Notes under the pieces: model-generated | Databases searched by the model: none | Told to the model about the DNA's origin: nothing | What the model saw: the letters and a program-made list of their open reading frames with translations, nothing else | In this document: piece after piece, positions 27,551 to 36,694 of the stretch | Position numbering within the stretch: position 1 is the first letter of the stretch | Layout of the letters: each line of letters opens with the position of its first letter | Made by a program: the position numbers and the translations under genes | DNA from: Levilactobacillus lindianensis | GTDB taxonomy: Bacteria; Bacillota; Bacilli; Lactobacillales; Lactobacillaceae | Length of the DNA stretch: 64,000 nucleotides | Assembly: GCF_003946095.1 (NCBI RefSeq) | Contig: NZ_RHOD01000008.1 | Location: 42,939 to 106,938 of the forward strand | Reading direction: 5' to 3'

Positions 27551-29443
27551 ATGCAAACCTTACGCGCAGAAAATTTACACCGAACTTATGGTGAAAAGGT
27601 CCTTTTTGACAATTTAAATTTCATTATTAACGAACACGACCGTATCGGCCTGATTGGGGTCAATGGGAGTGGGAAGACATCATTGCTGGACACCTTAGCT
27701 GGCGTCAGCAATGACCAAACCGGGGTAATCGACACCCCTAAAGAATACAGCATCGGATACCTCACGCAAAAGCCCGCTCTTGATGAGAATTTGACGGTCA
27801 TGGACGCCGTCTTCTCTGGTGACCAGCCGGTCTTTAAGACTATTCGACGTTACGAAGCCGCTCTGGCGACTTATGGAGCGCATCCAGAGGATCAGAAGGC
27901 ACTTCAACGCTATCTGGATGCCGAGGCCCAGATGAACGAAGAGGACGCCTGGACGGCCGAGAGTGACGTCAAAACTATCCTGACTCAACTGAAAATTACG
28001 GACCTCTCACAGTCGATTAAGACCATGTCCGGAGGTCAGATCAAGCGGGTGGGTCTAGCGCAAGTGCTGATCCAATCGCCAGACTTGCTCTTGTTAGACG
28101 AACCGACCAACCACTTGGACTTCGATTCTATCGCCTGGCTCCAACAGTATCTGAGTGCCTACAAGGGCGCCTTACTCGTTGTCACTCATGATCGGTATTT
28201 CTTGGATCAGGTCGCTAACCAGATCTGGGAACTCGACTTTGGGAAACTCTACCAATATCCCGGAAACTACCAGGATTACGTCCAGGAAAAGGCCGAACGG
28301 GTCAATCAGGAGGCCGTCGCCGATCGGAAACAACAGCGGCTCTACCAGCAGGAATTAGCCTGGATGAAGGCCGGGGCCCAAGCGCGTTCGACCAAGCAAC
28401 AGGCCCGGATCAACCGATTTAACGATCTGGAAGATAATGTAGGGACGCGTCAGGTGCAACACAACGTTGCCATTTCTTTGGGGCAACAACGCTTAGGGAA
28501 GAAAGTCATTGAGCTTAAAGACGCCACGCTGGATCTCGGAGGGCACCACATTCTCAATGATTTCAGCGACCTCATTCAGGCCGGCGAACGCATCGGGATC
28601 AGCGGGGACAACGGGGCCGGTAAGTCCAGTCTCTTAAATGTCATCGCCCAGCGGCTACCCCTGGATTCCGGCACGGTATCAATCGGTGAGACGGTCAAGA
28701 TGGCTTACTACACGCAACAGATCGAACCAATTCCCGAAGACAAGCGCATGATTAACTACCTTTCCGAAGTTGGACAAACGGTTACCGACAAGGATGGAAA
28801 CGCCGTCAGTGTCACGGATCTCTTGGAACAATTCCTGTTCCCACGATTCATGCATGGCACCCTGATTCGGAAGTTATCTGGTGGGGAAAAGCGTCGGCTC
28901 TACCTATTGAAGCTCCTCATGGAACAGCCCAATGTCTTACTACTAGACGAACCGACCAATGATCTCGATATTGGAACCTTGACTGTGTTGGAGGATTACA
29001 TTTCGCAGTTTGCGGGGACCGTAATTACCGTTTCCCATGACCGTTACTTCCTGGATAAGGTGGCCGATCGGCTCCTGATCTTCAATGGGAATGCGCAGAT
29101 TGACCGGTATTCTGGCAGATTTAGCACGTATCTAAATGACCGTTTGAAGGCCGATAAAGCCCAACCAACGGAAAAGAAGGCGCCCAAGACCGTCGCGAAG
29201 GAGACGCCTGACAAACCTAAGAAGAAGGTCAAGCTGACCTATGCCGAACAAAAGGAATGGGAAGGCATCGAAGGGGTCATCGACGGTTTGGAAGACCAGA
29301 AGTCACAGGTCAAGGACGCTATGAATGCCAACGGCGCCAACTATGACAAGTTGGCCGACCTCCAACAACAACTAGACCAATTGGATCAACAGCTCGATGA
29401 TAAGATGGCGCGTTGGGAATACCTCAGCGAATACGCCGACTAA
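27551..29443 (+). CDS. ABC-F family ATPase (Uup/YdiF-like)
   Basis: ABC-F proteins have two ATP-binding cassettes and no membrane part; they act on ribosomes, some as translation factors and some in antibiotic resistance. The 630-residue protein has Walker A GVNGSGKT near residue 36 and GDNGAGKS near residue 352, signatures MSGGQIKR and LSGGEKRR, and a linker rich in basic residues. A C-terminal charged coiled-coil domain (about 540-630) puts it with the Uup/YdiF group and not with the resistance factors, which usually lack it. The ribosome binding site before ATG 27551 is weak. It ends 13 bp before thyA. Confidence 0.9.
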   Translation: MQTLRAENLHRTYGEKVLFDNLNFIINEHDRIGLIGVNGSGKTSLLDTLAGVSNDQTGVIDTPKEYSIGYLTQKPALDENLTVMDAVFSGDQPVFKTIRRYEAALATYGAHPEDQKALQRYLDAEAQMNEEDAWTAESDVKTILTQLKITDLSQSIKTMSGGQIKRVGLAQVLIQSPDLLLLDEPTNHLDFDSIAWLQQYLSAYKGALLVVTHDRYFLDQVANQIWELDFGKLYQYPGNYQDYVQEKAERVNQEAVADRKQQRLYQQELAWMKAGAQARSTKQQARINRFNDLEDNVGTRQVQHNVAISLGQQRLGKKVIELKDATLDLGGHHILNDFSDLIQAGERIGISGDNGAGKSSLLNVIAQRLPLDSGTVSIGETVKMAYYTQQIEPIPEDKRMINYLSEVGQTVTDKDGNAVSVTDLLEQFLFPRFMHGTLIRKLSGGEKRRLYLLKLLMEQPNVLLLDEPTNDLDIGTLTVLEDYISQFAGTVITVSHDRYFLDKVADRLLIFNGNAQIDRYSGRFSTYLNDRLKADKAQPTEKKAPKTVAKETPDKPKKKVKLTYAEQKEWEGIEGVIDGLEDQKSQVKDAMNANGANYDKLADLQQQLDQLDQQLDDKMARWEYLSEYAD

Positions 29444-29456
29444 GGAGACGACTAGC

Positions 29457-30407
29457 ATGTTAGAAGCGGCTTACCTCAATCTCGCCAAGACAGTCTTGAC
29501 GGAAGGTCACCAAAAAACCGATAGAACGGGGACTGGGACCATCAGTCTGTTTGGTTATCAAATGCGATTCAATCTGCAGGAGGGTTTTCCACTCTTGACC
29601 ACGAAGAAAGTGCCCTTTGGCCTCATCAAATCAGAATTGCTCTGGTTTTTAAAAGGGGATACCAATATTCGTTTTCTCCTTCAACATCATAACCACATCT
29701 GGGACGAATGGGCCTTTCAACGCTTCATCGAAAGCCCCGACTACCACGGCCCTGACATGACGGACTTCGGGCGACGCTCACTGGTCGATTCGGCCTTTAA
29801 CGACCAGTACCAAGCTGAAAAGAAGGCCTTTGATGACCGCATCCTAAACGATCAGGCCTTCGGGGACCACTATGGTGATCTCGGCTTGGTCTACGGGAGC
29901 CAGTGGCGCGCCTGGCAGGGACACAACGGCGAAACGATTGACCAGTTGGCCAACGTGATTCAGACACTACGGACGCACCCCGATTCTAGACGGATGATCG
30001 TTTCAGCTTGGAATCCCGCCGACATGCCTTCGATGGCCTTGCCACCTTGTCACACGCTGTTCCAATTCTATGTGAATGACGGTAAATTGAGCTGTCAGCT
30101 CTATCAACGCAGTGGTGACATCTTCCTAGGGGTTCCCTTTAACATCGCCAGTTACGCGCTGTTGACGTCACTGATTGCCAAAGAAGTCGGACTTGAGGTT
30201 GGCGACTTTGTTCACACCTTAGGTGATGCCCACATTTACAGCAACCACATCGAACAAGTCAAAACACAATTATCCCGGACACCGAAAGCGGCACCTAAAC
30301 TGTGGTTGAATCCGGATAAGTCCAGCATCTTCGATTACGACATGCACGACATCAAAGTTGAAGGTTACGACCCAGCCCCCGCAATTAAGGCCCCAGTGGC
30401 CGTCTAA
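29457..30407 (+). CDS. thyA: Thymidylate synthase
   Basis: ThyA methylates dUMP to dTMP with methylene-tetrahydrofolate and yields dihydrofolate. The 316-residue protein is the long lactobacillus/L. casei form. The catalytic cysteine is C198 in [12 protein letters not shown], and the arginine- and substrate-binding segments [13 protein letters not shown] and [16 protein letters not shown] are intact. ATG 29457 follows AAGGAG. It lies 17 bp before dfrA, so the two steps of the thymidylate cycle are made from one transcript. Confidence 0.97.
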   Translation: MLEAAYLNLAKTVLTEGHQKTDRTGTGTISLFGYQMRFNLQEGFPLLTTKKVPFGLIKSELLWFLKGDTNIRFLLQHHNHIWDEWAFQRFIESPDYHGPDMTDFGRRSLVDSAFNDQYQAEKKAFDDRILNDQAFGDHYGDLGLVYGSQWRAWQGHNGETIDQLANVIQTLRTHPDSRRMIVSAWNPADMPSMALPPCHTLFQFYVNDGKLSCQLYQRSGDIFLGVPFNIASYALLTSLIAKEVGLEVGDFVHTLGDAHIYSNHIEQVKTQLSRTPKAAPKLWLNPDKSSIFDYDMHDIKVEGYDPAPAIKAPVAV

Positions 30408-30424
30408 GACAGGAGGACCCACCT

Positions 30425-30925
30425 ATGCTGATCTTCTTATGGGCAGAGGGTAACCAGGGCGTTATTGGCCAAAATGGCCAGCTTCCTTGGCACCTACCTG
30501 CTGACATGCACTTCTTCAAGACCGTCACGACCGGCAATACCATTTTGGCGGGATCACGAACCTATGCCTCGTTTGGCCGGCCGTTGCCCAATCGCCAAAA
30601 CATCGTCATTACGCATCAGGATCGTACTAACTTCCCGGCAGAGGTCATCGTGCTTGAAAGTATCGATGCCGTCCAGCAGTATGCCGCGACCCATCGCCAG
30701 GATAAACTCTTTGTCGTGGGTGGGGCCCAAATCTTTACGGCCTTACTACCTGACGTTAATCAACTCTACCGAACGGTAATCGACGCTGACTTTGCCGGGG
30801 ATACCTGGATGCCCACCATCGATTACAGTCAGTTCGAGTTGACTGCGACCCAACCGGGCGTCCGAAATGAGAAGAATCCTTACGATTATCGATTCGAACA
30901 GTACCAGCGCCGCTCCGTGAAATAA
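30425..30925 (+). CDS. dfrA: Dihydrofolate reductase
   Basis: The enzyme reduces dihydrofolate, the product of the adjacent ThyA reaction, with NADPH. The 166-residue protein has the family's length and motifs: GVIGQNGQLPWHLPADMHFF near the N-terminus with the catalytic acidic residue, NTILAGSRTYASFG, and VVGGAQIFTALLP for NADPH binding. AGGAGG ends 8 bases before ATG 30425. The order thyA-dfrA is conserved in Firmicutes. No sign of a trimethoprim-resistant replacement is apparent, though that cannot be judged fully by eye. Confidence 0.96.
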   Translation: MLIFLWAEGNQGVIGQNGQLPWHLPADMHFFKTVTTGNTILAGSRTYASFGRPLPNRQNIVITHQDRTNFPAEVIVLESIDAVQQYAATHRQDKLFVVGGAQIFTALLPDVNQLYRTVIDADFAGDTWMPTIDYSQFELTATQPGVRNEKNPYDYRFEQYQRRSVK

Positions 30926-30936
30926 GCCAATTAAAT

Positions 30937-31005
30937 GACGTCGGAATGAAATGAACCCCCTGAATTGGATCTTCTCCAGTTCAGGGGGTTCATTTCATCT
31001 ACGTC
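30937..31005. terminator. Long palindrome between dfrA and the convergent ABC operon
   Basis: A perfect 19-bp stem (30946-30964 with 30980-30999, allowing one end base) is extended by outer GACGT/ACGTC (30937-30941, 31001-31005). It sits between converging genes, where a bidirectional terminator is expected, but neither side has a clear T tract. Confidence 0.6.
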
Positions 31006-31014
31006 GCTTGAATC

Positions 31015-31548
31015 TTACAAATTCACAAGCATAGAATACTTTGTAAAGTGTTTGAATTTATCATTATCTGGTATCAAAATACTTAATCGAGCAGGTGCAT
31101 TTCTGTATTTATAATTAAAGGAAGGGGTTGTAAAATAGAATTTTGCGATCTTACTCTTCCCATCGCTCAGTTCTTTTATCGTATAGCGAGTGCCGTTGAC
31201 ATGTTTCATCCACTGACTCATGTTACTAAAACCATACGGAACATTAATCCAAATACTATTGAGAATGTTGGAGTTTCCTTTTATTGCCCCATAATTTCCG
31301 GGGGCCAATTGCTTAATTTGCATCGTAACCGTGGCGCGTTTTTCATCGGCACTGGTTGAGGTCACAACTTTTAAAACTTTGAACCTAACTTGTGGGGCAT
31401 TTACCCACTTGTTTTGAGAAAATATTTTTTCACTAACAGGATGCTTAGACCCACTATTTATTCTTGTATATTGCCAAACGCCTAGGCTGATTAAGCTCAA
31501 AGCTGCGAGGATTATGAGGCTATAAATTGTTAAATTACGCTTCTTCAT
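31015..31548 (-). CDS. Membrane-anchored extracellular protein of the ABC operon
   Basis: The family is not recognised. The 177-residue protein has one N-terminal membrane segment (about residues 7-25, after MKKRN) and an extracellular remainder without cysteine or a lipobox. A stretch at about residues 98-165 (WINVPYGFSNMSQWM, KFYFTTPSFNYKYR) has beta character. It is the last gene of the minus-strand operon; its ATG at 31548 overlaps the stop codon of the ATPase gene by 14 nt, so its translation is probably coupled to the transporter. An accessory or sensor role beside the transporter is inference. Base composition is markedly AT-rich. Confidence 0.75.
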   Translation of the reverse strand: MKKRNLTIYSLIILAALSLISLGVWQYTRINSGSKHPVSEKIFSQNKWVNAPQVRFKVLKVVTSTSADEKRATVTMQIKQLAPGNYGAIKGNSNILNSIWINVPYGFSNMSQWMKHVNGTRYTIKELSDGKSKIAKFYFTTPSFNYKYRNAPARLSILIPDNDKFKHFTKYSMLVNL

Positions 31549-32170
31549 CTATTCTGCCAGCCTTTACCTTTATTCGCTGTGAGGTGATGTCTTCTAAAAA
31601 TTCACGATCGTGAGATGTAATTAAAAATGTTGATCCCATCGAGTTTATCTCACGAATGTAGGTGGTTAGTTTCTGGATACTTTCCTCATCCAGCGCATTT
31701 GTGGGTTCGTCTAAGACAATTAATTCACAGTTCCCTAACATTGCTTGCGCGATACCCAATTTTTGTTTCATGCCGAGCGAAAACTTTCTAACCCGATTCT
31801 TTTTATCAGTAGGCAAGTCAAATTTAGTCAGTAGATTTAGTAAACTGTCTTCATTGACGGCGCCTTGTAATCTCGCAATGAGTTCAAGATTTTTAAATGC
31901 TGAAAATTCTTCTATGATACTGGGAGATTCAATCAATGCACCAGATCTAACCGGGAATCGACTGCTTACTGATACCAGTTCACCTTTAACTTTAACTTCA
32001 CCAGTCGTTTTAATTAATCCTAAAATGGATTTTAGAATCAAGGTTTTGCCAGAGCCATTGATTCCCTCTAAAGTTGTTATGCTACCTTTTCTTACGGTTA
32101 GGGAGACATTGTCTAGCAATGTTCGACCCTTTACGACTTTACTGACATTAGTCAATTCGATTAAGTTCAT
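31535..32170 (-). CDS. ABC transporter ATP-binding protein
   Basis: This 211-residue cassette energises the membrane proteins encoded just upstream. Walker A is GINGSGKT (about residue 36), the signature is the variant FSLGMKQKLGIAQAML, Walker B is LIVLDEPTNALD, and SHD is the H-loop. FSLGMKQK in place of LSGGQ is typical of ABC-2 type drug, lantibiotic and polysaccharide exporters such as the BcrA/EcsA group. The ATG at 32170 follows GAGAGAG. Substrate is unknown. The DNA is AT-rich relative to dfrA and trhA on either side. Confidence 0.92.
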   Translation of the reverse strand: MNLIELTNVSKVVKGRTLLDNVSLTVRKGSITTLEGINGSGKTLILKSILGLIKTTGEVKVKGELVSVSSRFPVRSGALIESPSIIEEFSAFKNLELIARLQGAVNEDSLLNLLTKFDLPTDKKNRVRKFSLGMKQKLGIAQAMLGNCELIVLDEPTNALDEESIQKLTTYIREINSMGSTFLITSHDREFLEDITSQRIKVKAGRIDEEA

Positions 32171-32179
32171 TATTCTCTC

Positions 32180-32899
32180 TCATTTCATTTCAAATTTTCC
32201 ATAGATTAACACATACGCAACGCACAACAGTAGGGAACAAATTATCAGCTCAACAATTGATGCCTGAGGCATTGCCGTTCTTCTTGTAGCCATTGTCAGA
32301 TTTAAAGGATTCAGCTTATTTATTGAAAATGCAGTGTAGACAACAAAAAGGATTGGCACCAGTAACAGGAAGATCCTGTTAATCCAGCCACACAACTGCT
32401 GAACGACAAGAATAGCTAGCAGTGATAGAAACAAGATAAAGTTAAATACCAAATACTGTTCAAGTAAATTGCGTTTTAAAAAACCAGTGAATCCTAGGGA
32501 ACTGAGATCAACTAGTGTTGTGGTTAATTGGATTATCCCCATGTAACCCAAGACTAGCAAGATTAAAAAGGATAAGTTGATTAATCCTACCTGCATTTTG
32601 GTGAATCTCTGGCTTCTAATTTGCGACAGTAACTTTTGGTGAACTTGATTAAAACTGTCACCGATGATAAATAAGGGCAGCATTAATAGTAGCAGCCAGA
32701 AAATAGGGAGATAGGGGTGTCCGGCCTTAATCATTTCAAAGCTTGGACCATTCGTCGTGGCTTCCAAAATGGAATTATAAGCATGAAACCGTACTTTCAA
32801 GATAATAATTGTCGCGACGTAAATGCCAGTAAGCCATAAAAAACGTTGAAGCACATGTGACACTAAGTATTTGAATTGTACATACATCAATCTGGTCAC
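32180..32899 (-). CDS. Membrane protein 3 of the ABC operon (permease-like)
   Basis: A 239-residue, very hydrophobic protein with about six membrane segments, for example IFWLLLLMLPLFIIG, LINLSFLILLVLGYMG and IFLLLVPILFVVYTAF. It has no recognised motif but has the size and topology of an ABC-2 permease. The start codon is GTG 32899, directly after the stop codon of the preceding gene; ATG 32887 (MYVQFKYLV) is an alternative. With two other six-helix proteins and one ATPase in the operon, it may be one of several subunits of a single exporter. Confidence 0.75.
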   Translation of the reverse strand: MTRLMYVQFKYLVSHVLQRFLWLTGIYVATIIILKVRFHAYNSILEATTNGPSFEMIKAGHPYLPIFWLLLLMLPLFIIGDSFNQVHQKLLSQIRSQRFTKMQVGLINLSFLILLVLGYMGIIQLTTTLVDLSSLGFTGFLKRNLLEQYLVFNFILFLSLLAILVVQQLCGWINRIFLLLVPILFVVYTAFSINKLNPLNLTMATRRTAMPQASIVELIICSLLLCVAYVLIYGKFEMK

Positions 32900-33598
32900 T
32901 TAATAATCCCTACCTTTTACAATGGCATTTAAAATCGCGGAAATAACCCCAAGCATTGGCAACAAACTAAGACAATTAATCAATTTTACTAATGGTGGTT
33001 CAAAATCCATAAATTTCCAAAATGGGAGACTAACGCCTACTTGATGTAGACTAAAAAAAAGTAGGTTGAGTGAGACGGCGACGAAAATGCCAATTATTCT
33101 TTTTCTAGTTAACATGAATCCAATTAAAGCTATAAGTACTAAGAGAAGTTGCGCAAAGTAGACCTGAACAAGGCCTAATAAGACAATAACTAAAGTTTGA
33201 AAATCTGTAATCGTTCTTAGACTCGCGAAACTTGCCACCGTTAACGTCGCCCACGGCGCCCATAAGAGAAACTGTATTAGAAGAGACTGAACGAGTATCT
33301 GGTAAAATAAGGTCTGTCGTGTTCCAACGGTTAGATAGTCAGTGGACCGGTAGGTAATATGTGATATCGCAATCAAAGAGGTAACCAGTAAATAGATAAG
33401 GCCGATTGCAAACTTGCCAAACATTTGTGTATATACCGTGGTAAACATCATTGCGTCACCGGTGAATACAGCTGGCTCGCTCATAATAGTTATAAATTTA
33501 GAGGCAACAATCAAGAGAATCACGGTACTGGCAATTCCCAATGCCCTGAAATAAAGGGGAATATAATGTACCTGCTGTTTAAAGACGTTATAAATCAC
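32900..33598 (-). CDS. Membrane protein 2 of the ABC operon (permease-like)
   Basis: A 232-residue protein with about six membrane segments (for example STVILLIVASKFITIM, FAIGLIYLLVTSLIAIS, FAQLLLVLIALIGFML). It starts at GTG 33598 behind AAGGAAGGG and overlaps the gene before by 11 nt; its stop codon touches the next start. No conserved motif is recognised. Topology and operon context suggest a permease subunit; the substrate cannot be inferred. Confidence 0.75.
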   Translation of the reverse strand: MIYNVFKQQVHYIPLYFRALGIASTVILLIVASKFITIMSEPAVFTGDAMMFTTVYTQMFGKFAIGLIYLLVTSLIAISHITYRSTDYLTVGTRQTLFYQILVQSLLIQFLLWAPWATLTVASFASLRTITDFQTLVIVLLGLVQVYFAQLLLVLIALIGFMLTRKRIIGIFVAVSLNLLFFSLHQVGVSLPFWKFMDFEPPLVKLINCLSLLPMLGVISAILNAIVKGRDY

Positions 33599-34382
33599 TG
33601 AGTTTTTCCCTTCCTAACCGTAGAAGTATCATTGTGCATCCAATGGATACAATGGTTGTGGCTAAGGTTGTCCCAAGACTGATATCTGACATCGCGGTTT
33701 GTTTAAGAAAGTCTGCGGGTGATAGGCTATACGGTGTAACATGCAAGCCTTGGAATAACAGTAAGGACATTTGGATCAGCAATCCGACGCTCAGGGAGAA
33801 AAAGCGATTATTCAAATTCAATGATATTGCGGTCGTAAACAAGGCGTATAGTCCTCCCCAAAGGAACACCATGATTAAGTTCAGCAAATAATGAACAAAT
33901 GGATGGGTGTAATACAGTGATACTAGCAAGGTATTTCGATTAATAACTAAAATATTTTGGTTTAATAGATTATCTGGGAAGGTACTAGGCACCTTTAATG
34001 CAATTGCTGTAAAGTTGACTAATAATGGCAGTGTGACAATTAAACCACCTAGTAGAAAGGCTAAAACGTAGTAATCTCGAAGCACTTGCTTCAACGTATT
34101 TTTCAACTTCACCTGCATGAAAAAACCATTACTTAGATCCTTTTTTAGCAAAGTGGCTGCTGGCAATGCCGCTATTAGAGGTAAGACCAGGTAATAAGCA
34201 ATTGAAGCAAAATGAAAGCTATCAATTCCCATCCATAATGTGTACGGGGAAGAGTGAAAAGAATTAGATTGTTGGGTAAATTGTTGCAGTATTGGATAAG
34301 CTTGAATGCTTGGAAGAAGTAACGCGATAACAAATATCGAAAAAAGTGTCCGTTTATTTAGCCGATGCCATAAAGTTAACAA
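33588..34382 (-). CDS. Membrane protein 1 of the ABC operon (permease-like)
   Basis: First gene of the operon, 264 residues, with about six membrane segments (for example SIAYYLVLPLIAALPAATLL, LLGGLIVTLPLLVNFTAIA, FFSLSVGLLIQMSLLLF). The extracellular loop after the first segment is polar. It starts with TTG at 34382 behind GGAG, 8 bases upstream; no closer ATG exists. A promoter and a structured leader precede it. The overall pattern (periplasmic-side loop between helices 1 and 2, ABC-2-like spacing) recalls peptide and lantibiotic immunity exporters, but sequence identity to any of them is not apparent by eye. Confidence 0.72.
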   Translation of the reverse strand: MLTLWHRLNKRTLFSIFVIALLLPSIQAYPILQQFTQQSNSFHSSPYTLWMGIDSFHFASIAYYLVLPLIAALPAATLLKKDLSNGFFMQVKLKNTLKQVLRDYYVLAFLLGGLIVTLPLLVNFTAIALKVPSTFPDNLLNQNILVINRNTLLVSLYYTHPFVHYLLNLIMVFLWGGLYALFTTAISLNLNNRFFSLSVGLLIQMSLLLFQGLHVTPYSLSPADFLKQTAMSDISLGTTLATTIVSIGCTMILLRLGREKLSDL

Positions 34383-34428
34383 CTGACGTGCTCCAATCTA
34401 ATTATTGACTTATGTTTCATGGTAATCC

Positions 34429-34492
34429 GGAGATAAGCATCGAGATTCCAGTTCCACACGGTATTACTCCCTAAGTAGGTCACTTATCTCCG
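34429..34492 (-). promoter_or_regulatory. Structured leader of the ABC operon
   Basis: On the transcript CGGAGATAAG (34492-34483) pairs perfectly with CTTATCTCCG (34438-34429) across 44 nt. The stem lies between the predicted start of transcription and the first ribosome binding site of the operon. No terminator follows it, so any control would be at translation or stability. Confidence 0.45.
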
Positions 34493-34501
34493 CACTTCGT
34501 A

Positions 34502-34529
34502 ACTATACAGAAGTTGTTTAGACATGCAA
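34502..34529 (-). promoter_or_regulatory. Promoter of the ABC operon
   Basis: Read on the minus strand: TTGCAT (34529-34524), 16-bp spacer, TATAGT (34507-34502). The leader to the TTG start codon would be about 110 nt. Confidence 0.6.
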
Positions 34530-34549
34530 AGGACGAAACGTTCGCATTC

Positions 34550-34595
34550 AAAAAGCCTATAAGTATACATACATCGTAATGTATACTTATAGGCT
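34550..34595 (-). terminator. Strong minus-strand terminator upstream of the ABC operon
   Basis: A perfect 17-bp stem (34595-34579 with 34570-34554), 8-base loop, followed on the minus strand by TTTTT. It would stop transcripts coming from trhA before the ABC operon promoter. Confidence 0.85.
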
Positions 34596-34599
34596 CCTT

Positions 34600-34969
34600 T
34601 AGTATTTATCCATAATTTATACCTGTACGATTGGTACAGACGTGCTTTCTACTTGATCAAAAAAGCAAAACCGTCTTTTGAATAATTGGTATGTACCAGT
34701 CCAATAAATCTTTCCGGCTTTTTCTATCATTCAGTATCCAACGATATTCATAGAACTGGTTACAAGCGTTTTAATATCTTTTTTTGAAATCTATGCTTTA
34801 ATCCGCAAGTCAGACAGGGGTTGTTGAAGGATAGTAAGACAGGATATATGTTTCCTGAATACCCTACAGTCGTCTGTGGGCACATTGTGCATTAAAAACC
34901 AACTAATGAGATCCCTCTATGACCGTATCTGGTTTGAGTGGCTAACATTCCCTAGTATTTTTCGTTTTT
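34600..34969. other. Intergenic stretch without a recognisable gene
   Basis: About 370 bases between the terminator at 34550-34595 and trhA. The DNA is AT-rich. The longest candidate is a 41-codon minus-strand frame (34885-34760) with two cysteine pairs but no ribosome binding site; it may be a decayed gene. Nothing else is supported. Confidence 0.5.
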
Positions 34970-35611
34970 TTAAGCGTAGAGCAAGATCGAGAAGTACATC
35001 AATCCGGTTCCTAGCATCACAAAGAGATGCCAGATGACGTGGCCGAAGGGAATCCCTTTAAAGCTGTAGATGACGGCACCCAAGGTAAACGCCACGCCGC
35101 CCGCAACCAGCAAACTGAACCCAATCGGTCCGAGGCCACGATACAGGGGTGAAATTCCCATCAAGCACATCCAGCCCATGACGACGTAAATCACCGTGGA
35201 AAGTTTTTGAAATTTTCCTAGCCAGATCGCTTTGTAGATAACTCCGGCGATGGCCATGGCCCAGATGATCCCGAACATGACCCAGCCCAAGGTTCCACCA
35301 ACCACTAATAGACTGAATGGCGTATAGGTTCCAGCAATCAATAGGTAGATGGCACAATGATCAAATATTTGAAAGACATGGCTGGCACGGGTAAAGTACA
35401 ACCCGTGGAAGAGGGTTGAGGCTAAGTAGAATAGCACTAAGATGATCCCGTAAACCAGGAAGGTGGTCATCCGTAGTTGCCCACCTTTACCATGAGCTTG
35501 TAAGATTAGGATTACCAGACCGGCAATACTCAGCGCGGCGCCGATGCCGTGAGTCACGGCATTGAGCACTTCATTAACGATTTGATAGGTGTGACTGCGT
35601 TCTTGTGTCAA
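34970..35611 (-). CDS. trhA: Hemolysin III / PAQR family membrane protein TrhA
   Basis: The 213-residue protein belongs to the bacterial hemolysin III (PAQR) family, now linked to membrane energetics and lipid homeostasis and not to lysis. It has seven membrane segments with the conserved N-terminal EVLNAVTHGIGAALS, the AxxLYHxx-like STLFHGLY, and the C-terminal FGHVIWHLFVMLG with metal-ligand histidines. Start TTG 35611 follows AAGGAGG. In Bacillus and lactobacilli the homologue stands near degV and dfrA, so the ABC operon looks inserted between dfrA and this gene. Confidence 0.9.
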   Translation of the reverse strand: MTQERSHTYQIVNEVLNAVTHGIGAALSIAGLVILILQAHGKGGQLRMTTFLVYGIILVLFYLASTLFHGLYFTRASHVFQIFDHCAIYLLIAGTYTPFSLLVVGGTLGWVMFGIIWAMAIAGVIYKAIWLGKFQKLSTVIYVVMGWMCLMGISPLYRGLGPIGFSLLVAGGVAFTLGAVIYSFKGIPFGHVIWHLFVMLGTGLMYFSILLYA

Positions 35612-35680
35612 GCAAACTCCTCCTTAAGTGACCAGTCTTGAAACTTTTAACAAACTGGCCCGGTGAGTTAGCAACAACTA

Positions 35681-35709
35681 CTGAAAAAATTCAGTAACTC
35701 TGCTATACT
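35681..35709 (+). promoter_or_regulatory. Promoter of the DegV-family gene
   Basis: CTGAAA (35681-35686), 17-bp spacer, extended -10 TGC-TATACT (35701-35709). Confidence 0.65.
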
Positions 35710-35778
35710 ATTACCGTATGTTTCATTACGCATATTGTAGCATAAACCAAATCTCTGGTCAGAAAGAGTGGGATATCC

Positions 35779-36630
35779 ATGGCTAAAATTAAAATTGTTA
35801 CGGATTCATCTGCTGGCTTAACCGATCAGCAAATCCAAGACTATAACATTACCATTATCCCGTTGACGGTCATGATCGATGACACCATTTACGTTGAACG
35901 GGAATCCATCACAAACAAAGAATTTATTGAAAAAATGAAAATGTCCAAGACCCTACCGAAGACGAGCCAACCGCCGTTAGGTAAGTTCGTTGAGACTTTC
36001 GACAAGCTCGGGGCAGACGGCAGTTCCGTCATCTGCTTCAGCATGTTAGCCGCCATCAGTGGCACGGTTCACACCGCCGAACAGGCCGCACAACTATCGA
36101 AAACCGACGTCACCGTTGTGGATAGCCAATACACCGATCAGGCGTTGGCCTTCCAAGTTGTCGAGGCTGCCAAGTTAGCGGCAGAGGGTGCCGATAAGCA
36201 AGCCATCTTAGACCGGGCTGTGGCTGTCCGTGACCACACCAAGCTCTTTATGGGCATCGTAACGCTTGAGAACATTCTCAAGGGTGGTCGCCTTAGCCGG
36301 GCTGCGGGTATGCTAACGGCTTTGTTAAACATTAAGATCGTGCTCCAGGTCACTGGGGGCGAACTGAAGATCAGAGCTAAGGGCCGGGGTATGAAGACTA
36401 TCGACCGTTACTTTGACAAAGTGTACGAACAGATGAAACAGATTCCAGATATCAAAGCGATTGGCATTTCTCACGTGGAGGCCTTCGAATCCGTTGACAA
36501 GATTCAGGGTCACCTGCATGAGATGTTCCCGGACAAAGATGTCCTGGTCAGAGAAACGGTACCCATCATCGCCACCCATGGGGGACCTGGGGCCTTTGCT
36601 CTGATGTACTACACCGATCCAACTAAATAA
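35779..36630 (+). CDS. DegV family protein (fatty-acid binding, FakB-like)
   Basis: DegV/FakB proteins bind a fatty acid and present it to the kinase FakA for phosphorylation and entry into phospholipid. The 283-residue protein shows the N-terminal KIVTDSSAGL with the lipid-contacting TDSS, CFSMLAAISGT around residue 93, and LENILKGGRLSRAAGM around residue 164. THGGPGAFALMYY closes the family pattern. FakA is not in the window. The start ATG 35779 is preceded by a modest GAGTGGG. It has its own promoter and terminator. Confidence 0.93.
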   Translation: MAKIKIVTDSSAGLTDQQIQDYNITIIPLTVMIDDTIYVERESITNKEFIEKMKMSKTLPKTSQPPLGKFVETFDKLGADGSSVICFSMLAAISGTVHTAEQAAQLSKTDVTVVDSQYTDQALAFQVVEAAKLAAEGADKQAILDRAVAVRDHTKLFMGIVTLENILKGGRLSRAAGMLTALLNIKIVLQVTGGELKIRAKGRGMKTIDRYFDKVYEQMKQIPDIKAIGISHVEAFESVDKIQGHLHEMFPDKDVLVRETVPIIATHGGPGAFALMYYTDPTK

Positions 36631-36639
36631 CACCATCGA

Positions 36640-36671
36640 CAAAAAAGGGGTGGCATAGCCACCGCTTTTTA
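36640..36671 (+). terminator. Terminator after the DegV-family gene
   Basis: GGTGGC and GCCACC with a 3-base loop, with an A run before and GCTTTTT after. Confidence 0.85.
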
Positions 36672-36694
36672 TTTATCCCGAGGGGGACTTTAAA

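Noticed and set aside
31662..32204. A 180-codon plus-strand frame
   Set aside because: It is antisense to the ABC ATPase, whose Walker motifs are clear.
34425..34500. tRNA-like look of the ABC operon leader (long-range acceptor-like stem, ACCA)
   Set aside because: No T-loop, D-loop or anticodon stem can be drawn, so it is not a tRNA gene.
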